A DNA stretch of 64,000 nucleotides, from the NCBI GenBank assembly GCA_965224535.1, contig CBDCZR010000001.1, forward strand, positions 124,001 to 188,000, written 5' to 3'. Source of the DNA: JBCDHN01 sp965224535. Its GTDB lineage: Bacteria; Verrucomicrobiota; Verrucomicrobiia; Verrucomicrobiales; DEV007. Positions 28,425-37,199 of this stretch are shown here, piece after piece. Every line of letters starts with the position of its first letter. Position 1 is the stretch's first letter. Both the position numbers and the translations under genes were made by a program. The notes under the pieces were generated by a model that saw nothing but the letters and a program-made list of their open reading frames with translations, was not told the origin of the DNA and did not search any database.

Positions 28425-29930
28425 TCAGCCTTGTTTCAGCAACGTGGCCGGTTTTCCCAGCTCGCCGGCCAGCCCTACCGGCGTGACCGCGATTTTTTCG
28501 GGCAAACCGCGATGCGTCAGTTCCACCACGTTTTTCGGCAAAATTCGCACCGTTTTCCAGCGGCCGCCTTCGTAGATTTGTACGACCCACCACCGCACGT
28601 TGTTCGCAGCGGCAGTTGCTTCCCAGCTCAGCTCCAATTTCCGGTCGTCCCCGCCCGCAACGCTCAACGTCGCGACGGGCGGATCGTTGCGGATGAGCCA
28701 GGGGCTCTCCGGCACCAGCGCGGGCTCCAGGTAAGCGTTGTTTTTCAGCACCGCGTTGATGTTGGAGACGTTGTCCATGAAACAGTTCATGCTGAAGTGG
28801 ATGTGCCCCGAACCATGCGGCACATTGTTCTGGGTTCGCGCAATTTTCACCTGCCGCAGGGATTCCAGCGCCGAACGTTGCTCGGTTTTAATGCGATAGG
28901 TGGCGATGCCCGGCCAAAGGTGGCGCGAAAGGTGATTTTCATCGCGCCACCACTGGTAGAGCCCCCCAAAGCCCAGTTGCGGGTCGGTGGTGCTCCAATA
29001 AAGCTGCGGCGCCAGGTAATCCACCCAGCCTTCCTGCCACCACAACAGCACGTCGGTGTAGAGCGAGGCGTAGGAGTCCAGGCTGTTTTTGACCTGCGCC
29101 GGCTGCCCGGGCCGGTAAATGCCGAACGGGCTGATGCCGAATTTGACCCACGGCTTGAGCCCCTTCACCTCCGCGCGTAAATCGCGCACGAACATGTTGA
29201 GGTGCTCCCGGCGCCAATCGCCGCGCGAAAGCTCCCCGCCGCCGTTTTTGTAGGCCATCCAGCTGTTGTAGTCGTTAAATTGCCTCCACTCGCCCTTGCC
29301 GTTTTTGATCGGGTAGGGATAAAAATAGTCATCCATGTGCACGGCGTCCACGTCGTAGCCGGCCACAACCTCCTTCACCACGTCGATGGCACGTTGCTTG
29401 GGAAAATCTCGGGTTGGATCCAGCCACACCTTGTTGCCGTAGTAACTCAGCGCTGTTTTGCGCGAAATAGCCAGGTGAGACTTGCAAGGCCGCACGTGCT
29501 GCGAGTTGATGACGCGGAAGGGGTTGAACCAGGCGTGGAGTTCCATACCCCGCCGGTGCGTCTCTTCCAGCGCGAAAGTCAGTGGATCGTAACCCGGGTT
29601 TTCGCCCATTTTCCCGGTAAAACAGTCGCTCCAAGGCTCGATTTTAGACGGCCAAATCGCGTCGCACTGGCTCCGGACCTGGAGGATCACCGCGTTGAGC
29701 TTCAATTCCTGGCAACGGTCCACAATCGCCAAAAACTCGGCTGTTTGCTCGGCAACGCTCAACCCCTCGCGGCTGGGCCAATCCACGTTGTGCACCGTGG
29801 TGACCCAAACCCCCCGAAATTCGCGCTTGGGAGCATCCGGCACGTCATTGCACGGAGCGTAGTCGGGCGCGGAGAGCCCAACGCCCAGCGAAAGCAGAAA
29901 AAAACCAAAAATCCAGGGATGTTGACTCAT
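28425..29930 (-). CDS. GHL10-family glycoside hydrolase-like lipoprotein/secreted protein
   Basis: About 501 residues from the ATG at 29930; N-terminal signal MSQHPWIFGFFLLSLGVGLS. The characteristic opening EFRGVWVTTVHNVDW and later DYFYPYPIKNGKGEWRQFND, VKFGISPFGIYRPG and DYLAPQLYWS match the GHL10/YngK family, thought to act on peptidoglycan- or exopolysaccharide-related sugars. A small Fn3-like C-terminal part follows (PPVATLSVAGGDDRKLELSW). The gene precedes the sialidase-like gene by about 50 bp on the same strand, so an operon is likely. Confidence 0.85.
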   Translation of the reverse strand: MSQHPWIFGFFLLSLGVGLSAPDYAPCNDVPDAPKREFRGVWVTTVHNVDWPSREGLSVAEQTAEFLAIVDRCQELKLNAVILQVRSQCDAIWPSKIEPWSDCFTGKMGENPGYDPLTFALEETHRRGMELHAWFNPFRVINSQHVRPCKSHLAISRKTALSYYGNKVWLDPTRDFPKQRAIDVVKEVVAGYDVDAVHMDDYFYPYPIKNGKGEWRQFNDYNSWMAYKNGGGELSRGDWRREHLNMFVRDLRAEVKGLKPWVKFGISPFGIYRPGQPAQVKNSLDSYASLYTDVLLWWQEGWVDYLAPQLYWSTTDPQLGFGGLYQWWRDENHLSRHLWPGIATYRIKTEQRSALESLRQVKIARTQNNVPHGSGHIHFSMNCFMDNVSNINAVLKNNAYLEPALVPESPWLIRNDPPVATLSVAGGDDRKLELSWEATAAANNVRWWVVQIYEGGRWKTVRILPKNVVELTHRGLPEKIAVTPVGLAGELGKPATLLKQG

Positions 29931-30102
29931 CGGGGGAGGAAGGGCCCTATTGGACCCGGAAACGCGCTCCAAGTCAACGATTACAAAGCCGTTACGACAT
30001 TGTATCGCCAACTTTTTTCGGCCTGGCGTCCGTTCTGATGAACAAAACGCCGCCCGAGCGGCGATTAAGCCACGAAATCTAACCCAAAATCAGGAAGCAA
30101 TC

Positions 30103-30888
30103 ATGAGTGAAAAAATTCTTTCTCCCAACCCGGTGGCCGCCTCCGCAGGAAGCGAATCAGGCGCATCCACCGCCGGCTACGCGGAAAACACCCGCCGGGG
30201 CCCGAACCTCCTTTGGCTGTGGATCACGCTAGGCGTGCTGCTCGTGCTAATGGTCTCCGGCTTTTTCATCTACCGGCACTATTTTTACGCCAGCCATGCC
30301 CCCACCAAGCTAACCCAGCAAGAGCAACTGCTGCTGGAAGCCAAAATGGAAGCCCTGGCCGAAGCCGGAGCCAACGCGCCCGCAACGCCGGATCAACCCG
30401 GGTTTCTGGTCGAAACCAACCAGGTAAAACTCATCGGACCGGAAGGAACCGAGCAAACGCCGCCCCCGCCGGATTTGAACGACCCACGGACGCTGCGCCT
30501 CACCGAGCGCGAAATCAACGGCATGCTCAACCACAACTCCGGCCTGGGCGAGCGAGTGAAAGTGCTCTTCAAACCCGGCTACATCGACATCCAGTATCTC
30601 CAGCCCGTGGATGAGGAAGTGGCCGTGATTGGCGGCAAAACCCTCCGCCTCAGCCTGGATCTGGCGTTGCAAAAAGAGCCCGGCGGCAATCTGGACCTGA
30701 CCATCCGCGACGTAAACATTGCCGGCATGCCCATGCCCAAAGCGTGGCTGGAACTGGTTGGCATCCCCAAGGGCGAAAACATCCTCGCCAACCTGGAGAA
30801 CGAGTACGAGTTCTTCCGCCAAATCGTCGCCGGAATTGAGGTTCTGGACATTAGCTCCGGCGAGTTGAGGCTGCGGCTGGCCGAGTAA
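30103..30888 (+). CDS. Single-pass membrane protein of unknown function
   Basis: 261 residues starting at the ATG at 30103 with AGGAAG six bases upstream; a longer frame from 29950 overlaps the GHL10 start and is unlikely. One clear membrane segment (LLWLWITLGVLLVLMVSGFFIY) follows a 35-residue cytoplasmic tail; the rest is probably periplasmic. Conserved-looking stretches: RTLRLTEREINGMLNHNSGLG and VKVLFKPGYIDIQY. The beta-rich tail ends ISSGELRLRLAE. No family recognised. Confidence 0.7.
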   Translation: MSEKILSPNPVAASAGSESGASTAGYAENTRRGPNLLWLWITLGVLLVLMVSGFFIYRHYFYASHAPTKLTQQEQLLLEAKMEALAEAGANAPATPDQPGFLVETNQVKLIGPEGTEQTPPPPDLNDPRTLRLTEREINGMLNHNSGLGERVKVLFKPGYIDIQYLQPVDEEVAVIGGKTLRLSLDLALQKEPGGNLDLTIRDVNIAGMPMPKAWLELVGIPKGENILANLENEYEFFRQIVAGIEVLDISSGELRLRLAE

Positions 30889-30909
30889 CCCTCTCACTCC
30901 TGACTCCTG

Positions 30910-30951
30910 AATCACCCCGCGTTGGCGACGGCCGGCGCGGGGTGATTTTTT
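30910..30951 (+). terminator. Rho-independent terminator
   Basis: AATCACCCCGCG and CGCGGGGTGATT frame a short loop and end in T6, about 20 bp after the stop codon at 30888. Confidence 0.8.
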
Positions 30952-31117
30952 GGGGGTGGAAGAGCTGAACGGACAACGCCAGATTGCGCCCGGCACGGGT
31001 ACTGGCAAGCAGGTGATCGGGCAGGGAAAGTGTGACACTACCTCGACGGCCAAAGATTGGAAAACCACGTCGCATCCACTTTTTTTGCGTTTTTGGTGAC
31101 TAAAACCGGGTGCTTGG

Positions 31118-31231
31118 CCTTCTAATAACATGTCTGGACCGCACCGTTCGTGTGGTCCGTCAACCAGCAACAACCTCCTCCTGGCCCGGAAGGGCATCCT
31201 GGGACGCAGCCAGGGTGCCCTTCCATTTTTT
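31118..31231 (+). ncRNA. Candidate small RNA with anti-Shine-Dalgarno loop
   Basis: The 660-bp gap 30889-31550 has no clear plus-strand gene, but it contains a compact structure. A hairpin (31136-31158; GGACCGCAC with GTGTGGTCC) is followed by an unpaired CAACCTCCTCC run complementary to ribosome-binding sites. It ends in a 14-bp terminator hairpin (31188-31224; GGAAGGGCA with TGCCCTTCC and inner CCTGG/CCAGG) followed by ATTTTTT. A TAATAAC at 31123 could be a -10 element. Hairpin, C-rich loop and terminator are the usual parts of a bacterial antisense sRNA. No known Rfam family is recognised. Confidence 0.5.
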
Positions 31232-31253
31232 ATGGCTGCAAAAAACCGGATCT

Positions 31254-31397
31254 TTAGCTGGCTGGCGGGTTTTCACCCTCCGCGATTGGCTCGTCCGGTT
31301 GAGATTCAGACTCGGCCACGGGATCTTCCGGCGTTAAGTCAGCAGCATTGGCCACGACCGGCTCAAGCCCTTGTACGACAAAGCTCAGATTTTTCAT
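31254..31397 (-). CDS. Possible 47-residue acidic protein
   Basis: A short frame starting MKNLSFVVQGLEPVVAN with an acidic, Pro-rich end, antisense to the gap between the sRNA candidate and the next lipoprotein gene. No ribosome site is convincing. Listed because it is the only plausible ORF in this gap; it may not be translated. Confidence 0.25.
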   Translation of the reverse strand: MKNLSFVVQGLEPVVANAADLTPEDPVAESESQPDEPIAEGENPPAS

Positions 31398-31550
31398 GAC
31401 CGCGGACCGTGGCATACGATTTGCCATGCCAGGAGCAAAATATTTCGCGCAGCCCAAGCGTCATCAAAAGCATCGCGCCCACCTTTTCGTGCCGGAACAT
31501 TCTTCCCTTTTCATCCACGGCCACCGGTGTAAAAGAAAAGGGGATTCACC

Positions 31551-33041
31551 ATGTACAACCGATTGCTCCGAAGAAGCCTATTTTCTGCTGCCCTTATTTT
31601 GGCTGCATGCGATCAAAACCAAACCAGCCCGGTTGCTGAAATGGAACAAGCCGTCACGCGGTTGGAAGACGCGCTGGCCGTGGATGGTTCGAATCCTAAA
31701 GAAGCTCCACTTGCCGAAGCTGTTGCAGAATTTACGGAACTGACCGAAGCGGCACGTGACGCGCTCCGAACTACCAGTGAGGCGTCTGCTTTGGGAGACA
31801 GACATTTCTCCAAGGGGAATTTCAAAGAGGCCATCGATGCCTACAAAAAGGCCTCGCAGCAGAATTCAAATGACGCCGTTAGCCAATTTATGATTGGTTG
31901 CGCGGAATTTGAATTAGGTCGCTTTGATGCTGCCCGAGAGGCATTTCTAGATACAAAACACATCGTCCCCAGCGCAAGGTCGGCAGTGTCTTTGGTCGGT
32001 TGGTGCCAATCGCGCATCAACGCGCCGGACAAGCCAATCCTAGCCGAGGGCGTTCGGTTGCTTGAGGGCGAAAGCGGATTCCTGTTTGGGCCGCAGGAGA
32101 AAGACCCAGTCATTCGAGCCATCTTTGGGCGAATGACCGCAGAAATGGGGCCCAGGCAAAGGGACGAGGAGGCGCTACGCCGATACGCTAACAAACATCC
32201 GAATGATGTGCGGATTCAACTTGGTGTAACACTCACTGAACCGGTTGTCGGACACAAGAGACTCGAAAACCTGCGCCAACTGTACCAGCGATTTCCCGAC
32301 GAACCTTTGATGTGGGCGGCTTGGGTTCAATATTTGATCGCTCAAGAGAGAAGTCCGGAGACTTCATTGCAGGTGTTGGAAAAATGGACTCGAGCGGAAC
32401 CAGAGAACGCGTTTCCAAGATACCAAAAAATCTTTCTAAAATACCGGCGAAGTCTTGCCAACTACTTGGAAACCATGAAAGCCCCTCCTCTACCCGAGGA
32501 AGATACTCAGGCGTTGTTTGCTCTCGCTACTTTACCTATCTATGAATCCTACCTGGCTAATCTATTAAACTGTGAAGCGGAAATTCTCCGTGCAACCGGC
32601 CACGCCTTCCACATCCATGTTCGAAATAATCCAACCGGTATTCCTGGCTTGAGATGGCTTGCGCAAGGACTTCAATCATCTCATGAGGAACTGATCGATA
32701 ACAAGCGGCTGGAAGATGCTATCGATCTTCAACGCAAATTTGAGCCGGTCGTGACACGATGGGCGCTCGGCAACACAAGTCGTGAAACTCTTGGGTTTGC
32801 CGTGTTGAAGGTTACCTGCCAGCCGATCGTCGATCACCTGAAGGCACAAGAGGATTACAAGCGCGCCGAAAGCTTCGCAACGAACTATTTGGCGATGCGT
32901 CCATCAGATGAGGAGATCGACATTGGCACACGGCTATTTAACCTGGCGCTGCTTCCTTTGCCGTCGGTTGTCAACGAAGTGTCGGCGGAGTTGACTCTCA
33001 ACGAAAGGGAGCTGATTCGGAAATTCAGTTCCAGCCGGTAG
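31551..33041 (+). CDS. TPR-repeat lipoprotein
   Basis: 496 residues with signal and lipobox LFSAALILAACDQNQ (cleavage before the Cys). GGGGAT precedes the ATG. After a helical stretch, residues 75-135 hold a TPR pair (HFSKGNFKEAIDAYKKAS, CAEFELGRFDAAREAFL). More divergent helical repeats follow, including YANKHPNDVRIQLGV and LQVLEKWTRAEPENAFPRYQ. Probably an outer-membrane or periplasmic scaffold. No enzymatic motif. Confidence 0.8.
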   Translation: MYNRLLRRSLFSAALILAACDQNQTSPVAEMEQAVTRLEDALAVDGSNPKEAPLAEAVAEFTELTEAARDALRTTSEASALGDRHFSKGNFKEAIDAYKKASQQNSNDAVSQFMIGCAEFELGRFDAAREAFLDTKHIVPSARSAVSLVGWCQSRINAPDKPILAEGVRLLEGESGFLFGPQEKDPVIRAIFGRMTAEMGPRQRDEEALRRYANKHPNDVRIQLGVTLTEPVVGHKRLENLRQLYQRFPDEPLMWAAWVQYLIAQERSPETSLQVLEKWTRAEPENAFPRYQKIFLKYRRSLANYLETMKAPPLPEEDTQALFALATLPIYESYLANLLNCEAEILRATGHAFHIHVRNNPTGIPGLRWLAQGLQSSHEELIDNKRLEDAIDLQRKFEPVVTRWALGNTSRETLGFAVLKVTCQPIVDHLKAQEDYKRAESFATNYLAMRPSDEEIDIGTRLFNLALLPLPSVVNEVSAELTLNERELIRKFSSSR

Positions 33042-33075
33042 CACGAATTTCGGGAAAAAATGGGCCGGCGCCCGC

Positions 33076-33630
33076 CTACAACCGCTCAATCAGAATCGCC
33101 TGCACATCCTTCGGCAGATCGGCGCGCGCGACGACGTCCGGCCACATTTCCAGCGGCGGTTCGGCGATGACTTTTGCCTCCAGCTTCATGTTTTGCAGGT
33201 CGTCGCAGAGAAACTCGCGCTGCCCGCAATGCTGAGCCTCGCATGAAGCGCGAATTCCCGGGGCGCACTGCTTGTAGCCGCAAACGCGGCCCAGATACTC
33301 GCCCGCCGGGTTGCACAGAAACACATCCGCACCGCAGCTATCGCCGGTTTGCATCGTTTTCCCGAGCAATTGCCGTTTTCGGCGCGCCAGCTCGCCCAAC
33401 GGTGCGTCGTCCGCGATTTCCACGAGCAAATCCACGTCTTTGGGGATCGCCTTTTCCGTGGCCAGCGAGCCCAGGAGCGCGATGCGCCGAACACCATCGA
33501 TTTCCCGCGTGTCGCGAACGAATTGCAAGACCGCGCGCAATAAATCCGGCCGTTTGTCCGCACGCGCCGGCGGTTCGAAAATGTCCTCGCCCCACGTCGG
33601 CTCGATTCCCTCATCCTCCAGCCACTCCAC
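33076..33630 (-). CDS. Nucleotidyltransferase-fold protein (minimal MNT-like)
   Basis: 184 residues from a GTG at 33630. The polymerase-beta-like signature is RIALLGSLATEKAIPKDVDL (GS...DxD), about residues 47-70. The following Cys-containing part (GDSCGADVFLCNPAGEYLGR, YKQCAPGIRASCEAQHCGQ) could bind a metal or form disulfides. The opening EWLEDEGIEP resembles the C-terminus of UPF0158 proteins, and the decayed frame just upstream (33703-33970) is of that family. The gene was therefore probably longer and fused to a UPF0158 domain before a TGA cut it. Substrate unknown. Confidence 0.6.
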   Translation of the reverse strand: MEWLEDEGIEPTWGEDIFEPPARADKRPDLLRAVLQFVRDTREIDGVRRIALLGSLATEKAIPKDVDLLVEIADDAPLGELARRKRQLLGKTMQTGDSCGADVFLCNPAGEYLGRVCGYKQCAPGIRASCEAQHCGQREFLCDDLQNMKLEAKVIAEPPLEMWPDVVARADLPKDVQAILIERL

Positions 33631-33702
33631 GATTCGTTCTCGTTGCTGCCGCTTGGTTTCGATCCAACGCCACGCGTCCTTCAGCGCAACGTCGTCGCCG
33701 CC

Positions 33703-33970
33703 TCAAGCCACGTCCCTGAACCGGCGAAACGCGCCCTTGCCTTGAATCGCACGCGCCAGTTTTTCGCGAATCGGCCCATCATCCAAAGAATCCACGAAAC
33801 CCGCTGTGCGAATCGTCGAAATCGCGCGGCAATTCCAGCAGATTTTTGTCCTCGGTCTCAGGCCAGGCGGTTTCGCCGTGGTGAGGTTCAATACGCGCGG
33901 CCAATTGGCGAAATTTCGACAAAAATCTGCGCCAAATCCGCAAAAATCGGGGCAAAAGCGCCTTTTTCAC
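33703..33970 (-). pseudogene. Decayed UPF0158-family domain, possibly the 5' part of the nucleotidyltransferase gene
   Basis: Pieces in different frames fit the UPF0158 pattern: LNLTT in one frame, GETAWPETEDKNLLELPRDF in another, then FVDSLDDGPIREKLARAIQG and KGAFRRFRDVA, ending at a TGA (33705-33703). Beyond that TGA the same frame continues GGDDVALKDAWRWIETKRQQ into the nucleotidyltransferase. At least two frameshifts and one stop are needed, so this is a relic. Confidence 0.6.
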
Positions 33971-34167
33971 CCCCCGGAGGCCACGCGGAACAGCTCCAGG
34001 CGGTCGCCGTCGCGAATTTCCGAGGCGTCAAATTCCCGCTCGAACAACGCCCGGCCGTTGTGCTCGACCAAGACCGGGTAGCCCAATTCGAGCTGCTCCA
34101 GCAACTGGCCGACGGTTAACGAATCGCTTTCCAGGCGGCGTTCGCGGGCGTTGATCGTGACGGTCAT
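33967..34167 (-). CDS. thiS: ThiS sulfur-carrier protein
   Basis: 66 residues from the ATG at 34167: MTVTINARERRLESDSLTVG, then LLEQLELGYPVLVEHNG and a C-terminal ASGG. The terminal Gly-Gly is adenylated and turned into the thiocarboxylate that donates sulfur to the thiazole of thiamine. Ubiquitin-like beta-grasp fold length is normal. The longer frame from 34263 is an artefact. No other thiamine gene is nearby. It is divergent from acpP. Confidence 0.85.
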   Translation of the reverse strand: MTVTINARERRLESDSLTVGQLLEQLELGYPVLVEHNGRALFEREFDASEIRDGDRLELFRVASGG

Positions 34168-34310
34168 GCAAGGGCTGAAAAATGAGGCCAAATCCTGGCT
34201 TTGGAAGCAAAAATGCGCCTTTTTGCGCCCCAGGCTAACAGGTGGACTTATTTTTGTTGCCAAATGGTGGGGACGTTGTAAGGCTAGGGCAAATTTTACG
34301 CAGCAAGTTT

Positions 34311-34553
34311 ATGTCAGACATCAAAGACAAGGTAAAAGACATCATCGTCGAACAACTGGGCGTCAATGCCGAGCAGGTGACTCCAGAAGCGAAGTTCATC
34401 GAAGATCTCGGCGCCGACTCACTCGACACGGTGGAACTCGTCATGGCCTTTGAGGAAGAGTTCAACATTGAGGTGCCGGATGAAGATGCCGAGAAGTTGA
34501 CGACCGTGGGCCACGTTTACGAGTACGTGGAGAAGCTCAAGGCGGCGAGCTGA
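34311..34553 (+). CDS. acpP: Acyl carrier protein
   Basis: 80 residues: MSDIKDKVKDIIVEQLGVN, then the phosphopantetheine site DLGADSLDTVELVMAFEEEF with the modified Ser in the DSL motif. Carries growing acyl chains in fatty-acid synthesis. The ATG at 34311 gives normal family length. accA lies 1.6 kb downstream on the same strand. Confidence 0.97.
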   Translation: MSDIKDKVKDIIVEQLGVNAEQVTPEAKFIEDLGADSLDTVELVMAFEEEFNIEVPDEDAEKLTTVGHVYEYVEKLKAAS

Positions 34554-34662
34554 AACGCGCCGATTTTGCCGGGAAATTGATAGCTACCGCGGGAGGGACA
34601 ATTCGTCAGAATATCGCTGGCGGGTTGACTTCTTGCCGCTTAGGCTGCGTCAACCGCTTCGC

Positions 34663-35187
34663 ATGTACTCGGAGGACGACATAAACTACGCGTTTGAGAC
34701 GACTCGAGTCATCTACGAGCCGGATCGACTCATCGACACGTTTGGCTCAACCAGCTTTGAATTCACCCTGGTGACGGAGTTGATGGATGCCGTCAACCAG
34801 GTGCGCGTGCGCGAGGGGCGCATCAATGCCGAGCGGCCGACGATTTTGCGCCCGCAAGACACGGCGGACTTCAGTTTCGATGGATTCGGGGAGCAAGCGG
34901 AGGCTTTTGGGGAGTGGCTCGAGACGCACGCCAGCGAGTTCGCATTTTTGAAGTACGGCTTCAATTTCAGCCGGACGGACATCTCCGAAAGCGTGGTGCA
35001 TGAGTCGATCCAGGTGGTTGCCGACCGGATTGTGACCGACGCCAAATCTGAGGGCAATCCTCTCACCGCGGTCATCGCCGGAATTGATGAGGCGTGGGAA
35101 ATTTGCCTGCTGCGATTTACATTGGAAATGATCGAAAAATCTCAGGAAGCGAATACCTTTGATTTTCGGCGAAAAGGCCTGCTTTGA
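34663..35187 (+). CDS. Hypothetical protein (YSEDDINYAFETTRVIYEP)
   Basis: 174 residues from the ATG at 34663; an in-frame ATG at 34633 gives ten extra residues. Predicted helical and acidic with no signal peptide. Conserved-looking blocks: YAFETTRVIYEPDRLIDTFG and VHESIQVVADRIVTDAKSEG. It overlaps closely with the downstream LysM gene (stop TGA then ATG one base later), indicating an operon. Function unknown. Confidence 0.7.
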   Translation: MYSEDDINYAFETTRVIYEPDRLIDTFGSTSFEFTLVTELMDAVNQVRVREGRINAERPTILRPQDTADFSFDGFGEQAEAFGEWLETHASEFAFLKYGFNFSRTDISESVVHESIQVVADRIVTDAKSEGNPLTAVIAGIDEAWEICLLRFTLEMIEKSQEANTFDFRRKGLL

Positions 35188-35188
35188 T

Positions 35189-36121
35189 ATGGCGGCACAC
35201 AACCAACTCAAGATTCTATCCGGCGTCATCGCCCTGATTATTCTGGGCGGGGCCATCGTGTTGATGGCCTACTACTGGGAGAAAGTCCTCCGCCCGGAAA
35301 AAGTAGCCATGCGCGAGGTGGAGGCGGTGAAAGTGGGCGAAACCAACCTGCTGCCGCCGGATCCCGGGCTCAAGCCCTTCTACGCCGCGGTGGAGTCGAT
35401 TCGGGCGCAAAATTGGGACTCCGCCAGGGAACAATTGGCTTATCTCATGCGTTATTACCCGGATTCCAGCAAATACGCCGAAGCCAAGCGCATGTTGGGC
35501 GAAATTAACCTGGATCAGTTGCTTTCACCCGCGCCGATGCCGGGAAAAGTGGAGCACACCATCCGCTCTGGCGACTATTTTTCCGTGCTGCAGAAGCGCT
35601 ACCAGACGACCATCGACTACATCCTGCGCACCAACGGACGGACGACTCATTTTGTGCGCATCGGCGAGAAATTGTGGGTGATGCCGCTGCATTTCGCGTT
35701 GCAGGCCAATCTGACCGATAAAACGTTGACCGTCTTTAAAGTGGAGGAGGTTCAGCCGCAGGTTGCTGCGGCCGGCGACAACAGCAGCAGCGCCATTCCC
35801 GAGAAAAAGGAGGTGTTTTTCAAGGAATACAAGATCGTGGACGCAAATTTCCCTCCCACGGTTTCAGTCCCTCACACCACCAAGATCTCGAGCAAACCAG
35901 CGTGGTTGGGAGAAAAACAGGCAAAATTCGATCAACCGGAGTATCACTTCGCCCAAAAATGGCTGCAAACCAGCAAAATTGGGGTCGCCATCAAATCGGC
36001 GCCGGAAGATATGGAAAACGCGACCGAAACGCGGAAAATGGGCATTTTGGTGAGCCCATCTGACATGAGCGAACTGTTCACCTACGTTCGAGTCGGTGCG
36101 CCGCTTCGGTTGACAAACTGA
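35189..36121 (+). CDS. Membrane-anchored LysM protein
   Basis: 310 residues from the ATG at 35189, one base after the previous stop. N-terminal membrane anchor (LSGVIALIILGGAIVLMAYYW), a TPR-like part (IRAQNWDSAREQLAYLMRYY) and a LysM domain (HTIRSGDYFSVLQKRYQTT ... RIGEKLWVMP, about 122-168), then a second, less clear beta-rich half. LysM binds peptidoglycan, so this is probably an envelope protein. It lies 27 bp before accA, likely in one transcript. Confidence 0.8.
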   Translation: MAAHNQLKILSGVIALIILGGAIVLMAYYWEKVLRPEKVAMREVEAVKVGETNLLPPDPGLKPFYAAVESIRAQNWDSAREQLAYLMRYYPDSSKYAEAKRMLGEINLDQLLSPAPMPGKVEHTIRSGDYFSVLQKRYQTTIDYILRTNGRTTHFVRIGEKLWVMPLHFALQANLTDKTLTVFKVEEVQPQVAAAGDNSSSAIPEKKEVFFKEYKIVDANFPPTVSVPHTTKISSKPAWLGEKQAKFDQPEYHFAQKWLQTSKIGVAIKSAPEDMENATETRKMGILVSPSDMSELFTYVRVGAPLRLTN

Positions 36122-36148
36122 CGATTTTTTTTCACCCCCTTCGCCAAA

Positions 36149-37111
36149 ATGAGTGCGGAACCCCTGGAATTCGAAAAGCCGATTTTTGAGATTCAACGCC
36201 AGTTGGAAAACCTCCGGCGTCAGGCCTCCAGCCAGAAAAATCTGGAGATGGAGCCCGAAATTCAGCAAATGGAGGAAAAGCTGCGACTCACGCGGGAGGA
36301 AATCTACGAAAACCTCTCGGCCTGGCAGCGCGTTCAGATCGCCCGCCATCCCAAGCGTCCGTTCATGCTCGACTACGTCTCGCTGTGCTGCGAAAATTTC
36401 GTGGAATTGCACGGCGACCGGCACATTGGCGACGATGCGGCGATGCCCTCCGGTTTTGCCACCATCGGTCCGCACAAATGCGTCGTAACCGGCCACCAAA
36501 AAGGGCGCAACACCAAGCAAAACCTGCATCGCAACTTTGGCAGCGCCCATCCGGAGGGATACCGCAAAGCGCTGCGATTAATGCGGCTGGCGGAGAAATT
36601 CGGCAACCCCATCGTCTCGCTGATCGACACTCCCGGCGCTTTTCCCGGGATCGGCGCCGAGGAGCGAAACATCGCCGAAGCCATTGCCTTCAATCTCCGG
36701 GAAATGGCGGTTTTGCGCACGCCGATTGTGGCCGTCATCATCGGTGAGGGAGGTTCTGGCGGCGCCCTGGGCATTGGCGTGGCTGACCGGGTTTTGATGC
36801 TGGAAAACGCCTACTACTCCGTCATCAGTCCGGAAGGTTGCGCGGCCATTTTGTGGAAGGATCGCAGGCACGCAACGGAAGCCGCGGCCGCCCTGCGATT
36901 GACGGCCGGAGATTTGCGAGACCTGGGAATTGTCGACCGGATCGTGGCCGAACCCCCGGGCGGCGCGCAACACGATCACGAAGCCGTCGCCGAAACGCTG
37001 AAAACCGCGCTGATCGAGGAGTTGGATCAGGTTGCTAGCAAGCCGGTTGAGGAATTGCTCGAAGCGCGCTACGGCAGGCTGCGTTCCTACGGCCAATTGA
37101 CCGAAAATTAG
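36149..37111 (+). CDS. accA: Acetyl-CoA carboxylase carboxyltransferase subunit alpha
   Basis: 320 residues, the normal length. Transfers CO2 from carboxybiotin to acetyl-CoA to make malonyl-CoA. Hallmarks: RPFMLDYVSLCCENFVELHG, NPIVSLIDTPGAFPGIGAEE and the oxyanion glycine-rich IIGEGGSGGALGIGVADRVL. AccD is not in the window. Follows a LysM gene and acpP. Confidence 0.96.
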   Translation: MSAEPLEFEKPIFEIQRQLENLRRQASSQKNLEMEPEIQQMEEKLRLTREEIYENLSAWQRVQIARHPKRPFMLDYVSLCCENFVELHGDRHIGDDAAMPSGFATIGPHKCVVTGHQKGRNTKQNLHRNFGSAHPEGYRKALRLMRLAEKFGNPIVSLIDTPGAFPGIGAEERNIAEAIAFNLREMAVLRTPIVAVIIGEGGSGGALGIGVADRVLMLENAYYSVISPEGCAAILWKDRRHATEAAAALRLTAGDLRDLGIVDRIVAEPPGGAQHDHEAVAETLKTALIEELDQVASKPVEELLEARYGRLRSYGQLTEN

Positions 37112-37199
37112 GGTGCGCGCGGTGTGTTTTCGGTGCGTTTCGGAAAATCGCGCCTTTTTGGCGCCAACCGCGGTGGAATTTCCGAAACGGCGGCGAAAT

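Noticed and set aside
28237..29180. Plus-strand ORFs opposite the GHL10 and sialidase genes
   Set aside because: They overlap well-supported minus-strand genes and have no family signal.
31130..31231. tRNA or 6S RNA
   Set aside because: No cloverleaf, no CCA end and no long bulged rod typical of 6S.
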